Shown in pieces: positions 8,093 through 15,782 of a stretch of DNA of 20,650 nt. Each line of letters begins with the position of its first letter. Within the stretch, counting starts at the first letter, position 1. Source of the stretch: CAYSLC01 sp964431545 (lineage in GTDB: Bacteria; Desulfobacterota; Desulfobacteria; Desulfobacterales; JAABSP01). The position numbers and the translations under genes were made by a program. The stretch covers positions 1 through 20,650 of the forward strand of contig CAYSLC010000086.1 in NCBI GenBank assembly GCA_964431545.1. Direction: 5' to 3'. The notes beneath the pieces are model-generated. The model was not told the DNA's origin. It saw nothing but the letters and a program-made list of their open reading frames with translations, and did no database searches.

Positions 8093-8968
8093 TCACTCCG
8101 GGCCTTCATCCCCGCCCAGGAGGTCGCTCAGGCGGACGAACTCCGCGACGCTCAGGGTCTCCGCCCGCCGGGCCGGATCGATGCCGGCGGCCGTGAGGGC
8201 GTGGCCGGCCGTCCGGGGATCGATCCCCAGCTCGCCTCCGGACAGGGCGTTTTTCAGGGTTTTGCGGCGCTGGCCGAAGGCCGCCTTCACCACCCCGAAG
8301 AGAAGGGCTTCGTCCCCCGCCGGACAGGGCGGGGGGGACTGGAACCGGATCTCCACCACCTCGGAGTCGACCTTGGGCTTCGGGAAGAACATCCCCGCAC
8401 GGAGGTCGGCCAGGTGCGAGACCTCCGCGCAGTACCGGACCATGACCGTGATCCGTCCGTAGGCCTTGGTCCCCGGCTCGGCCATGATCCGGCGGGCCAT
8501 CTCCTTCTGGAACATCAAAACGGCCCGCCGGACACCCTCCCTTGCGCCCACCAGCTTTGCCAGGACCGGAGAGGAGATGTTGTAAGGCAGGTTCCCGAAC
8601 ACCAGAAGGCCGCGCCCCGCCCGACGCGCCAGGCCGCCGATGTCCATTGTCAGGATGTCCCCTTCCAGGATGGTGACCCGGTCGTCGTCCGCCTCCCCCA
8701 CCGAGACCCCGCCGAGCCGCAGTTCGGACGTAAGCGGCAATAGAAGCCGGGGATCCTTCTCCACCGCATAGACCTTTCCCGCGGCATGGGCCAGGGGCAG
8801 CGTCAGGGCCCCGAGCCCCGCACCGATCTCCAGGACAACGTCCCCCGGGTCGACCCCGCTTCTGGCCACGATCATCTGGGCCGAGGAGGGGTCGGAGAGG
8901 AAGTTCTGCCCGAGATTTTTCTTGGGGAGGAGGTCTCCGGATGTCAGCAACCGTTTCGGGGAAGTCAT
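8093..8968 (-). CDS. rsmA: 16S rRNA (adenine1518-N6/adenine1519-N6)-dimethyltransferase RsmA (KsgA)
   Basis: The protein has 291 residues, close to the usual length of about 270-290. The N-terminal KKNLGQNFLSDP is the family signature. Motif I is LEIGAGLGALT (about residues 46-56), the acidic end of strand 2 is YAVEKDPRLL, and the catalytic motif IV is NLPYNISSPVL (Asn126-Tyr129). The C-terminal small domain contains FGQRRKTLKNAL. The enzyme uses S-adenosylmethionine to dimethylate two adjacent adenosines in helix 45 of 16S rRNA late in 30S assembly. The ATG at 8968 is preceded by AAAGGAAAG. The gene stands alone on the minus strand, convergent with gap and divergent from the gene at 9102. 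No terminator is visible in the 16 nt between it and gap. Confidence 0.97.
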   Translation of the reverse strand: MTSPKRLLTSGDLLPKKNLGQNFLSDPSSAQMIVARSGVDPGDVVLEIGAGLGALTLPLAHAAGKVYAVEKDPRLLLPLTSELRLGGVSVGEADDDRVTILEGDILTMDIGGLARRAGRGLLVFGNLPYNISSPVLAKLVGAREGVRRAVLMFQKEMARRIMAEPGTKAYGRITVMVRYCAEVSHLADLRAGMFFPKPKVDSEVVEIRFQSPPPCPAGDEALLFGVVKAAFGQRRKTLKNALSGGELGIDPRTAGHALTAAGIDPARRAETLSVAEFVRLSDLLGGDEGPE

Positions 8969-9035
8969 TGGCTTTCCTTTTTTTTCATTTTTCCCGGCAA
9001 TTATCTTGACTTTTCGTCTTTTACTAGGGTAGTCC

Positions 9036-9063
9036 TTGAAAAGGCTGGGACGATGAATATATT
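9036..9063 (+). promoter_or_regulatory. Candidate sigma-70 promoter for the 9102 gene and M16C peptidase
   Basis: TTGAAA (9036-9041), a 16-nt spacer and TATATT (9058-9063), each matching 5 of 6 consensus bases. Transcription would start near 9070, giving a leader of about 30 nt that contains AAGGAGG just ahead of the ATG at 9102. A second TTGACT at 9006 has no matching -10 box at proper spacing. Confidence 0.6.
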
Positions 9064-9101
9064 ACCCGATTTTAAGGTCACTAGCAAAGGAGGGTACCAA
9101 A

Positions 9102-9479
9102 ATGGCCAAGGGGAAGAAAAAATCGGTCAGTTTCGATGCGATGGTGAAATTTTTCATGCAGAATTACGAGATCCCCACCAAGAGGGATCTGGAACGGATC
9201 AGCAGCCGCCTCGATCATCTGGAGCAGTTGATCCTCAAGACCGCCGAGGGCCGGGGGGGCGGGGATAAGGCCCCCACCAAGGTCAAGCGGACCCCCGGCG
9301 CCATGACCGCCTCCGACACGGTTCTCGAGGTGATCCGGGACTTCAAGGACGGGGTCAAAATCTCCGAGATCCAGGCCCGGACCGGGTATGATGAAAAGAA
9401 GCTGCGGAACATCATCTTCCGGCTCCACGACACGGACAAGATCAAGCGCAAGAGCCGGGGCGTCTACTACGTCCCCTGA
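9102..9479 (+). CDS. Small coiled-coil/winged-helix-like protein of unknown function
   Basis: This 125-residue protein has three visible parts. Residues about 8-48 look like a short amphipathic coiled coil (IPTKRDLERISSRLDHLEQL). A basic, Gly/Pro-rich linker follows (about 49-67). Residues 68-125 look like a winged helix: TASDTVLEVIRDF, VKISEIQARTGYDEKKLRNI as the helix-turn-helix, and DKIKRKSRGVYYV as the wing. No enzyme motif is present. DNA binding as an oligomer through the coiled coil is a reasonable inference, but the target is unknown. A strong AAGGAGG site precedes the ATG and a good promoter lies at 9036-9063. The M16C peptidase gene starts 135 nt downstream and may be read from the same promoter. 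A structural or nucleoid-associated role is equally possible. Confidence 0.85.
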   Translation: MAKGKKKSVSFDAMVKFFMQNYEIPTKRDLERISSRLDHLEQLILKTAEGRGGGDKAPTKVKRTPGAMTASDTVLEVIRDFKDGVKISEIQARTGYDEKKLRNIIFRLHDTDKIKRKSRGVYYVP

Positions 9480-9538
9480 TCCCTCCGGCGCGCCCGGGCC
9501 GACGGGAAAAGGGATTTCGGGGGGGAGCGGAAAACGAA

Positions 9539-9586
9539 GGTCCGGCAACCGGACCAAAACCAGGATCCGGACCATTGGGCCGGACC
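9539..9586. repeat. Cluster of CCGGACC repeats upstream of the M16C gene
   Basis: GGTCCGG (9539-9545) and CCGGACC (9549-9555) form a perfect 7-bp inverted repeat with a CAA loop. Two further direct copies of CCGGACC lie at 9567-9573 and 9580-9586. No T-tract follows on the plus strand, so it does not look like a plus-strand terminator. It could be an operator or a chance feature of GC-rich DNA. Confidence 0.4.
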
Positions 9587-9614
9587 CTTCAGGAGAGAAC
9601 GGACAGGTATCGCT

Positions 9615-12587
9615 ATGGAAGGATTAACCGATCAAAACAACCCCGGGATACGCGAGGGGGATCGCATCGAAGACTTCGACGTCAAGCGCACGGCGGCGCT
9701 TCCGGAGATCAACGCCGTCTTTTACGAACTGGCGCACGGTCCGACGGGGGCCCGGTACGCACACATCAGCACGGACGACCGGGAGAACACCTTCAGCGTC
9801 GCCTTCAAGACGGTGCCCTCGGACTCCACCGGGGTGGCCCATATTCTGGAACACACCGCCCTGTGCGGATCCCGCCACTTTCCGGTCCGGGACCCGTTCT
9901 TCTCCATGATCAAGCGGAGCCTCTCCACCTTCATGAACGCCTTCACGGCCTCCGACTGGACCATGTACCCCTATTCCACGCAGAACCGCAAGGATTTCTA
10001 CAACCTCATGGACGTCTACCTCGACGCCGCCTTTCTGCCCAACCTCGATCCGTTGAGCTTCAAGCAGGAGGGGCACCGGCTCGAAGTGGAGCCCTCGGCG
10101 GACGGGGACCGGCTGGTTTACAAAGGGGTGGTCTACAACGAGATGAAGGGGGCCATGTCCTCTCCGGACCAGGTGATGGGACGCTCCCTGCTCAACGCCC
10201 TCTATCCCGACACCACCTACGGCCACAACTCCGGCGGGGACCCCGCCGTGATCCCCACCCTGACCCACCAGCACCTGGTCAACTTCCACCGGATCCACTA
10301 CCATCCCAGCAACGCCTACTTCTACACCTACGGCAACCTCCCTTTGACGGACCATGTCGCCTTTCTCACGAAGAAGGTCCTAGCGGGGGTGGAGGGTATC
10401 GACCCCCTCACCGTGGTGGCGCCGCAGCCCCGGTGGCACGCCCCGAAAACCGTCACCTACCGGTATCCCCTGGGAAAGGACGAGGACCCGGAAAAGAAGT
10501 GCCAGGTGAGCGTGGCGTGGCTCACCGCCGATATCCATGATCTCTACGAGGTTCTGGCCCTCACCCTGCTGGAGCAGATCCTCATCGGCAACGCCGCCTC
10601 TCCGCTGCGCAAGGCCCTGGTGGATTCGAACCTGGGCAGCTCCCTGGCGGACGGGACCGGCTATTCCGGCGACCTGCGGGACACCATGTTCGCCTGCGGC
10701 CTCAAGGACGTCAAAGAGGGGGACGACCGGAAGATAGAAGGGATCGTCTTCGATACCCTGGAGCGGCTGACGGCCGACGGCATCGACCCCAAGCTGATCG
10801 AATCGGCCATCCACCAGTTGGAGTTCCATCGCAAGGAGGTCACCAACTCGCCGTACCCTTACGGCATCAAGCTTATGCTCTCCTTTGCCGGGCCGTGGTT
10901 CCACGGCGCCGATCCGGTTCGGGTTTTGCGGTTCACCGAAGACCTGGAGCGCCTCAAGGCGGAGACCTCCGAAGGCCCCTTCTTCGAGGAACGGATCCGC
11001 CGGCACTTTCTGGAGAATCCCCACCGGGTCCTCTTCCGGCTCCTGCCCGATCAGACCATGGAGGAGGAGGAGAGCCGCCGGGTGGCCGGGGAGCTGGAAC
11101 GGATCCGCTCGGCCCTGGCCCCCGGGGAGATCGAGCGGCTGAAGGCCGATGCCCAAGCCCTGGCCGCCCGCCAGGAGGCCGAGGAGGATGTCTCCGTCCT
11201 CCCGACGCTGTCGGTTTCGGACATTCCGCCCCATGTCCCCGCCCTCCGGGAGACGCGGCGGCACGAGGGGCTTCGGGCCGACTGTTACGAGCAGCCCACC
11301 TCCGGCATCTTCTACTTCACCGCCGCCGCGGGGGCCGGGGGCATGGCGCCGAGGCTCCTGCCCCTGATGCCGTTTTTCTGCTACGCCTTCACCCGGATCG
11401 GATCCACCCTGCGCGACTATGTGGACATGGCCCATCAGATCGATACCTATACCGGCGGCATCGGCGCGGCCGTCCACGCCCGCACCGTGTTCGACGCCCC
11501 GGGCACCTGCCTGCCCTTCGTCACCCTCAACGGCAAGTGCCTGGTCCGGAACCAGGAGAAGATGTTCGACGTCCTGAAGGAGATGGTGTCGGCGTACGAC
11601 TTCACCGATCTGGGCCGCATCAAGAGCCTCCTGCTGGAGTTCAAGGCGGGGCTCGAATCGATGGTGGTCCGCCAGGGGCACCGCCTGGCCATGACCCTGG
11701 CATCCCGCCATTTCTCCCCCACCCATGCCCTCAACGAGATCTGGAGCGGGATCCATCAGCTCAAGGCGATCAAGGAAGTCGCGGAGAACATCGACGACGG
11801 AAAGCTCCGGACCCTTGCCGAGGATCTGACCGCCATCGGCGGGCTTCTCTTCACCCGGCCCAACCTCCGGATGGCCCTGATCGGGGAGGAACAGCCCCTG
11901 GCCGCGGCCGTCTCCCCGGCGACCGCCCTGGTCGACGGCCTGGACCGGGAGGGCGAGGAGCGGTTCTCCCCGCCGGTGGTGGAACGGGAGGAGGCCGTTC
12001 CCCGGGAGGGGTGGTCCACCCACACGGCCGTCTCCTTTGTCGCCAAGACCTTCATGGCCGCCCGCATGGCCCACGAGGACGCCCCGGCCCTGGCCGTGAT
12101 CGGAAAGCTGCTGCGGTCCCTGTTCATCCACCGGGAGATCCGGGAGAAGGGCGGGGCCTACGGAGGGTTTTCCATCTACAACGCCGAGAGCGGGACCTTC
12201 GCCTTCGGCTCCTACCGGGATCCCCACGTGGTGACCACCCTCGACGTCTACCGCCGGGCCGCCGACTTCATCCGTTCCGGCCAGTACAGCGACCAGGATA
12301 TCGAAGAGGCGATCCTCCAGATCTGCTCGGACATCGACAAGCCCGACCCGCCGGGGCCGGCGGCCCGGAAGGCCTTTTACCGGAAGCTGCTCGCCCTCTC
12401 CGACGAGACCCGGAACGACTACAAGCGGCGGATTCTCTCCATGACCCGGGACCAGGTGATCCGGGCGGCGGAGCGGTACTTCGATCCCGCCGGAACCGCG
12501 GCGGTGGCGGTGGTGGCGAGTCCGGAGAAGCTTGCGGCCGCCAACCGGGCCCTGGGGGACGACCCCCTGACCCTCCACCGGATCTGA
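9615..12587 (+). CDS. M16C zinc metallopeptidase, presequence protease (PreP/Cym1)-like
   Basis: The length of 990 residues fits the PreP family (about 970-1000), in which two M16 halves form one closed chamber. The N-terminal half carries the inverted zinc motif HILEH (residues 76-80: two His ligands and the catalytic Glu) and the distal Glu ligand in VVYNEMKGAM (Glu176). LCGSRHFPVRDPF and FMNAFTASDWTMYPY are family landmarks. The C-terminal half keeps the substrate-binding Arg/Tyr segment REKGGAYGGF (about 843-852). These enzymes degrade short unstructured peptides. I see no signal peptide, so it is probably a cytoplasmic peptide scavenger in this organism. The ATG at 9615 has only a weak upstream ribosome binding site. 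The next gene, panE-like, follows after 13 nt, which implies one transcript. Confidence 0.95.
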   Translation: MEGLTDQNNPGIREGDRIEDFDVKRTAALPEINAVFYELAHGPTGARYAHISTDDRENTFSVAFKTVPSDSTGVAHILEHTALCGSRHFPVRDPFFSMIKRSLSTFMNAFTASDWTMYPYSTQNRKDFYNLMDVYLDAAFLPNLDPLSFKQEGHRLEVEPSADGDRLVYKGVVYNEMKGAMSSPDQVMGRSLLNALYPDTTYGHNSGGDPAVIPTLTHQHLVNFHRIHYHPSNAYFYTYGNLPLTDHVAFLTKKVLAGVEGIDPLTVVAPQPRWHAPKTVTYRYPLGKDEDPEKKCQVSVAWLTADIHDLYEVLALTLLEQILIGNAASPLRKALVDSNLGSSLADGTGYSGDLRDTMFACGLKDVKEGDDRKIEGIVFDTLERLTADGIDPKLIESAIHQLEFHRKEVTNSPYPYGIKLMLSFAGPWFHGADPVRVLRFTEDLERLKAETSEGPFFEERIRRHFLENPHRVLFRLLPDQTMEEEESRRVAGELERIRSALAPGEIERLKADAQALAARQEAEEDVSVLPTLSVSDIPPHVPALRETRRHEGLRADCYEQPTSGIFYFTAAAGAGGMAPRLLPLMPFFCYAFTRIGSTLRDYVDMAHQIDTYTGGIGAAVHARTVFDAPGTCLPFVTLNGKCLVRNQEKMFDVLKEMVSAYDFTDLGRIKSLLLEFKAGLESMVVRQGHRLAMTLASRHFSPTHALNEIWSGIHQLKAIKEVAENIDDGKLRTLAEDLTAIGGLLFTRPNLRMALIGEEQPLAAAVSPATALVDGLDREGEERFSPPVVEREEAVPREGWSTHTAVSFVAKTFMAARMAHEDAPALAVIGKLLRSLFIHREIREKGGAYGGFSIYNAESGTFAFGSYRDPHVVTTLDVYRRAADFIRSGQYSDQDIEEAILQICSDIDKPDPPGPAARKAFYRKLLALSDETRNDYKRRILSMTRDQVIRAAERYFDPAGTAAVAVVASPEKLAAANRALGDDPLTLHRI

Positions 12588-12600
12588 GCCCCCGGCGATC

Positions 12601-13569
12601 ATGGCGGACGAAGACCGGTACCGCATCGCCGTCATCGGCGCGGGGGCAATGGGCTCATTGTTCGGGGCCATGCTCGGCGCCGCGGCCGATGTCTTCCTCA
12701 TCGATCCGTGGGAGGCCCATGTGCGGGCCATCCGGAATCACGGGCTGTCCGTGGAGGATCCGGACGGCGTGGTCCGCACGGTCCCCCTGTTCGCCGCCGC
12801 CGATCCCTCGGCGGTGGACCGGCCGGCGGATCTGGCGATCATCTTCACCAAATCGGGAGCCACAAGGGAGGCCGGTGAAACGGCCCGGCGGCTTCTCCGG
12901 AGCGGGGGAGCGGCCCTGACCCTCCAGAACGGGATCGGCAACGGGGAGATCCTGGCCGGAATCCTCGGAGCGGCGCGGGTGATCACGGGGGTCACCGCCC
13001 ACGGCGGAACCCTGCTGGAGCCCGGACGGGTCCGCCATGCCGGCCGGGGGCCCACCCACATCGGCGAGACCCCGCACCCGGATCTCCGGCGGTTGGTGGC
13101 GACGTTTCGGGAGGCCGGCATCGAGACGGCGGTCTCCGGCGACCTTTCGGCCATCGTCTGGGGGAAGCTGGTGGTCAACGTGGGGATCAACGCCCTGGCG
13201 GCGATCCTCCGGGTTCCCAACGGGGCCCTGGCCGACGCGCCAGCCGGCGAGCGGATCATGGCCCAGGCCGTCTCCGAGGCGGTGGCCGTGGCCGGGGCCC
13301 TCGGCATCGCGCTGCCCTTTGACGACGCGCTGGAGCGGGTGAAGACCGTCTGTCGAAACACCGGCCCCAACCGGGCGAGCATGCTCCAGGATGTGCTCCG
13401 GGGGGCCCCCACCGAGATTTCGGTGATCAACCGGGCGGTGGTTCGGAAGGGGGCGGAGGTGGGCGTCGCGACCCCCTGCAACCGGTTTCTCTCCGAGATC
13501 ATCGAAGCCCTGGAGGAGACGGCGGACCGGCGGGTGCCGGCCGCCGACAACCCGCCGGGACATCGTTGA
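12601..13569 (+). CDS. panE: 2-dehydropantoate 2-reductase (ketopantoate reductase) family protein
   Basis: This 322-residue protein is slightly longer than typical PanE (about 300). The Rossmann start IAVIGAGAMGSLFGAML gives the GxGxxG motif at residues 13-18. Further matches are FTKSGAT, LQNGIGN and VTAHGGT in the N-terminal domain, WGKLVVNVGINALAAI with the expected catalytic Lys189, and NRASMLQDVLRGAPTEI with Glu272. PanE reduces 2-dehydropantoate to pantoate with NADPH in pantothenate and coenzyme A synthesis. Other members of this family act on different 2-keto acids, and no other pantothenate gene is nearby, so the exact substrate is uncertain. The gene starts 13 nt after the M16C stop, without a strong ribosome binding site, and is probably expressed by read-through. 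Confidence 0.88.
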   Translation: MADEDRYRIAVIGAGAMGSLFGAMLGAAADVFLIDPWEAHVRAIRNHGLSVEDPDGVVRTVPLFAAADPSAVDRPADLAIIFTKSGATREAGETARRLLRSGGAALTLQNGIGNGEILAGILGAARVITGVTAHGGTLLEPGRVRHAGRGPTHIGETPHPDLRRLVATFREAGIETAVSGDLSAIVWGKLVVNVGINALAAILRVPNGALADAPAGERIMAQAVSEAVAVAGALGIALPFDDALERVKTVCRNTGPNRASMLQDVLRGAPTEISVINRAVVRKGAEVGVATPCNRFLSEIIEALEETADRRVPAADNPPGHR

Positions 13570-13599
13570 CACGGCGGCCCGGATCGGGCGTCGTCGCGT

Positions 13600-13628
13600 T
13601 TGACAACCCCGGAGCCTTGGCGTAGAGT
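13600..13628 (+). promoter_or_regulatory. Sigma-70 type promoter for the 63-residue protein
   Basis: TTGACA (13600-13605), an exact consensus -35 box, is followed after 17 nt by TAGAGT (13623-13628). The predicted start is near 13635, leaving a leader of about 59 nt that ends in AGGAGGT (13683-13689). Confidence 0.65.
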
Positions 13629-13693
13629 GGACCATCGGACCCGAACGGGAGACCGGTCCCATTATCATAAACAGACAGCGTCAGGAGGTCGCC

Positions 13694-13885
13694 ATGATGG
13701 AGAGACAGGATGTGATCAACATCGCCGAAGGACTGCGCCTCATCGAGGAGGGGGTGGAGAAGATCCAGGGGGTCATGCGGGAGAAGAAGATCAAATCGCT
13801 CCAGGAGGTGGCGGCGGAGCTGATCCCCATCTTCAAGCGGGACGACGACACCCTCACCGATGACGTCATGAAACATCTCGATTAG
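13694..13885 (+). CDS. Small helical protein of unknown function (63 residues)
   Basis: The 63-residue product is largely amphipathic helix: INIAEGLRLIEEGVEKIQGV, then a KIKSLQEVAAELIPIF segment and an acidic tail (DDDTLTDDVMKHL). It has no Cys, signal peptide or membrane segment, and I do not recognise a family. Reality as a gene is well supported: AGGAGGT lies five bases before the ATG, a consensus-like promoter is upstream, and two terminators are downstream. It is therefore a separate single-gene transcript between the panE-like gene and the convergent signalling operon. A second ATG at 13697 is a possible alternative start. Helix-driven dimerisation or binding to a larger partner is a guess only. 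Confidence 0.78.
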   Translation: MMERQDVINIAEGLRLIEEGVEKIQGVMREKKIKSLQEVAAELIPIFKRDDDTLTDDVMKHLD

Positions 13886-13895
13886 GCCGGTCCAC

Positions 13896-13922
13896 GGGTC
13901 CGGAATCCCCCGGACCCCTTTT
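13896..13922 (+). terminator. First terminator after the 63-residue protein gene
   Basis: GGGTCCGG (13896-13903) pairs with CCGGACCC (13910-13917) around a 6-nt loop and is followed by C and four T. It lies 10 nt after the stop. The T-tract is short, which may explain the second hairpin downstream. Confidence 0.7.
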
Positions 13923-13972
13923 CCGGCAAAGATGCGCTCCCCCGCGGGCTCCGGGGGACGCCGCATATCCCG

Positions 13973-14000
13973 GGCGGCGCGGGAACGCGCCGCCTTTTTT
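13973..14000 (+). terminator. Second, stronger terminator in tandem
   Basis: GGCGGCGCG (13973-13981) pairs perfectly with CGCGCCGCC (13986-13994) around a GGAA tetraloop, followed by six T (13995-14000). It is oriented for plus-strand transcripts and blocks read-through into the convergent sigma-54 activator gene. A further GC-rich inverted repeat at about 13934-13962 lies between the two and might serve the minus-strand operon, although only a weak T-run follows it. Confidence 0.85.
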
Positions 14001-14027
14001 GCGCCGGGTTCCCGCCAGGCGCCGGAT

Positions 14028-15782
14028 TCAGACCTCGATACCGTACTTTTTGATCTTCCGCCACAGGGTGGAGCGGTGCATCTTCAGGGCTTCGGCGGTC
14101 CGCCCCATGTGGAAGCGGTTCTCCCCGAGCGCCGCCATGATCCGGTCCCGTTCGAAACCCGCTCTTCCCGCCGGCGTATCGGGCGGCTCCGGGCCGGGCT
14201 CCCGGACAGGTTCTTTCGAGGGTTCCGGCCGGGCCATCGGGTCGGCTTTCCGAATCAGGGACAGGGGAAGGTGGTCCCGTTCGATGGCGCCGCCCTGACA
14301 GATGATCAGGGCATGCTCCAGGATGTTCTCCATCTCCCGGATGTTCCCCGGGTAGTCGTAATTGAGAAGCACCTCCATCGCCTCCGGCGAGATCTCCTCC
14401 ACCGTCGTGGACCGGGTGGCGCGGAGGCGCTGGACGATGTGGGAGATGAGCAGTGGGATGTCCGCCCTCCGCTCCCGGAGGGGGGGCAGGTCGATGCGGA
14501 TCACGTTGAGCCGGTAGAAAAGGTCCTCCCGGAACCGCTTCTGTTTGACCAGGCTCTCCAGATCCTGATTGGTGGCGGCGACGATGCGGACATCCACCTT
14601 GACCGTCTTCCGGCTCCCCAGCGGGTAGAACTCCCGGGACTCCAGGACCTGGAGAAGCTTGGCCTGGAGGGAGAGGGGCAGGTCCCCGATCTCGTCCAGG
14701 AAGATGGTGCCGCCGTCCGCGTCCTGGAACCGGCCGGGCTTGTCCCGGTCGGCGCCGGTGAAGGCCCCCCTGGCGTAGCCGAACATCTCCGATTCCAGCA
14801 GGGTGTCCGGCAGGGCCGCGCAGTTGACCTTGACCATGGGTTGCCCGGCCCGGTCGGAGGCGGTGTGGATCACCCGGGCCAGGAGGTCCTTCCCGGTGCC
14901 GGTGGGCCCTTCCACCAGCACCGTGGCGTCGCTGGCGGAGATCACCGGGAGGATCTTGAAGATCTTCTGCATGGCCGGATCCCGCCCCACCACGTCGTAG
15001 AAGGTGTACTGTTCCTTGATGGCGCTGTTCAACTGGTAGAGCAGGGAGAGGTCGGTGAGGGTGGCCAGCCCCCCCACGGTCCGGCCCGATTCGTTCTTGA
15101 GGGCCATGTAATCGGCCCGGATGGGGATCACCCGCTGCTCCCGGGTCACCAGCTCCCCCTCCCGGGTCAGCTTCGACCCCTCCCCGCCCCCTTCTTCCAG
15201 AAGCGAGAACTCCGGACAGAGGGGGTCCCCGAAGAGGGCGGCGCAGGTCTTGCCCAGGATCTCCTCCCGGGGATATCCCGTGATGGTCTGGGCCATCCGG
15301 TTGAAGAAGGTGATGTGGCCCCCGCGGTCCACGGTGAGGACCCCGATGTCGAGGTTGTCGAGGATCATCTTCAGCCGCCGGTCCTCGTACCGGACCCGGC
15401 TGATCAGGTCCTTGAAGGGCGAATAGTCCTGGAAGACCTCCATGCAGCCCACCGTCCTGCCGTCGTCGTCGGGGATGGGGCAGACGATCTTGGTCAGGCT
15501 CCGGGTCCCCCCCTCGCCGTCGGGAACCGACACCTCGAAACTGACCGGCTTCTGAAGCTTCTGCAGAGGGGTCCCCAGGGGACAGTCCCCGGCGCAGAGC
15601 ACATCCAGGAAAACATCGTGGCAGGGACGGCCCACGGCCTCCGCCTCCCGGAGACCGGTGATCAGCTCGGCGGAGGCGTTCATGGCCTTCACCTTCCGCC
15701 CGGTGGAGAGCATCAGGACGCCGATGGAAAGGTAATCGAAGACGGTCGCCAGTTGGCGGAACCGGAGGAGGGGGTCACCCAT
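14028..15782 (-). CDS. Sigma-54 dependent transcriptional activator with two cysteine-bearing PAS domains
   Basis: The protein has 584 residues: PAS 1 (about 10-115), PAS 2 (about 130-245), AAA+ domain (about 260-490) and a Fis-type helix-turn-helix at the C-terminus (FHMGRTAEALKMHRSTLWRK). The AAA+ domain has Walker A GPTGTGKD (Lys298), the sigma-54 contact loop GAFTGA (339-344), Walker B GGTIFLDEIGDLP and LPPLRERRADIP. It should open sigma-54 holoenzyme promoters by ATP hydrolysis. There is no receiver domain, so activation is by PAS sensing or protein contact rather than direct Asp phosphorylation. PAS 1 has Cys54, Cys63 and Cys67 followed by PLG; PAS 2 has Cys180 and Cys189. It is the last gene of the minus-strand signalling operon. 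Its ATG overlaps the upstream stop by 8 nt (ATGGGTGA), indicating translational coupling. The target promoter is not identified. Confidence 0.95.
   Translation of the reverse strand: MGDPLLRFRQLATVFDYLSIGVLMLSTGRKVKAMNASAELITGLREAEAVGRPCHDVFLDVLCAGDCPLGTPLQKLQKPVSFEVSVPDGEGGTRSLTKIVCPIPDDDGRTVGCMEVFQDYSPFKDLISRVRYEDRRLKMILDNLDIGVLTVDRGGHITFFNRMAQTITGYPREEILGKTCAALFGDPLCPEFSLLEEGGGEGSKLTREGELVTREQRVIPIRADYMALKNESGRTVGGLATLTDLSLLYQLNSAIKEQYTFYDVVGRDPAMQKIFKILPVISASDATVLVEGPTGTGKDLLARVIHTASDRAGQPMVKVNCAALPDTLLESEMFGYARGAFTGADRDKPGRFQDADGGTIFLDEIGDLPLSLQAKLLQVLESREFYPLGSRKTVKVDVRIVAATNQDLESLVKQKRFREDLFYRLNVIRIDLPPLRERRADIPLLISHIVQRLRATRSTTVEEISPEAMEVLLNYDYPGNIREMENILEHALIICQGGAIERDHLPLSLIRKADPMARPEPSKEPVREPGPEPPDTPAGRAGFERDRIMAALGENRFHMGRTAEALKMHRSTLWRKIKKYGIEV

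Noticed and set aside
9539..9555. Perfect 7-bp hairpin as a terminator between the 9102 gene and the M16C gene
   Set aside because: No T-tract follows on the plus strand, where it would be needed.
10380..12731. 783-codon minus-strand open frame opposite the M16C peptidase
   Set aside because: It is a shadow frame in GC-rich DNA; the plus strand carries the family motifs throughout.
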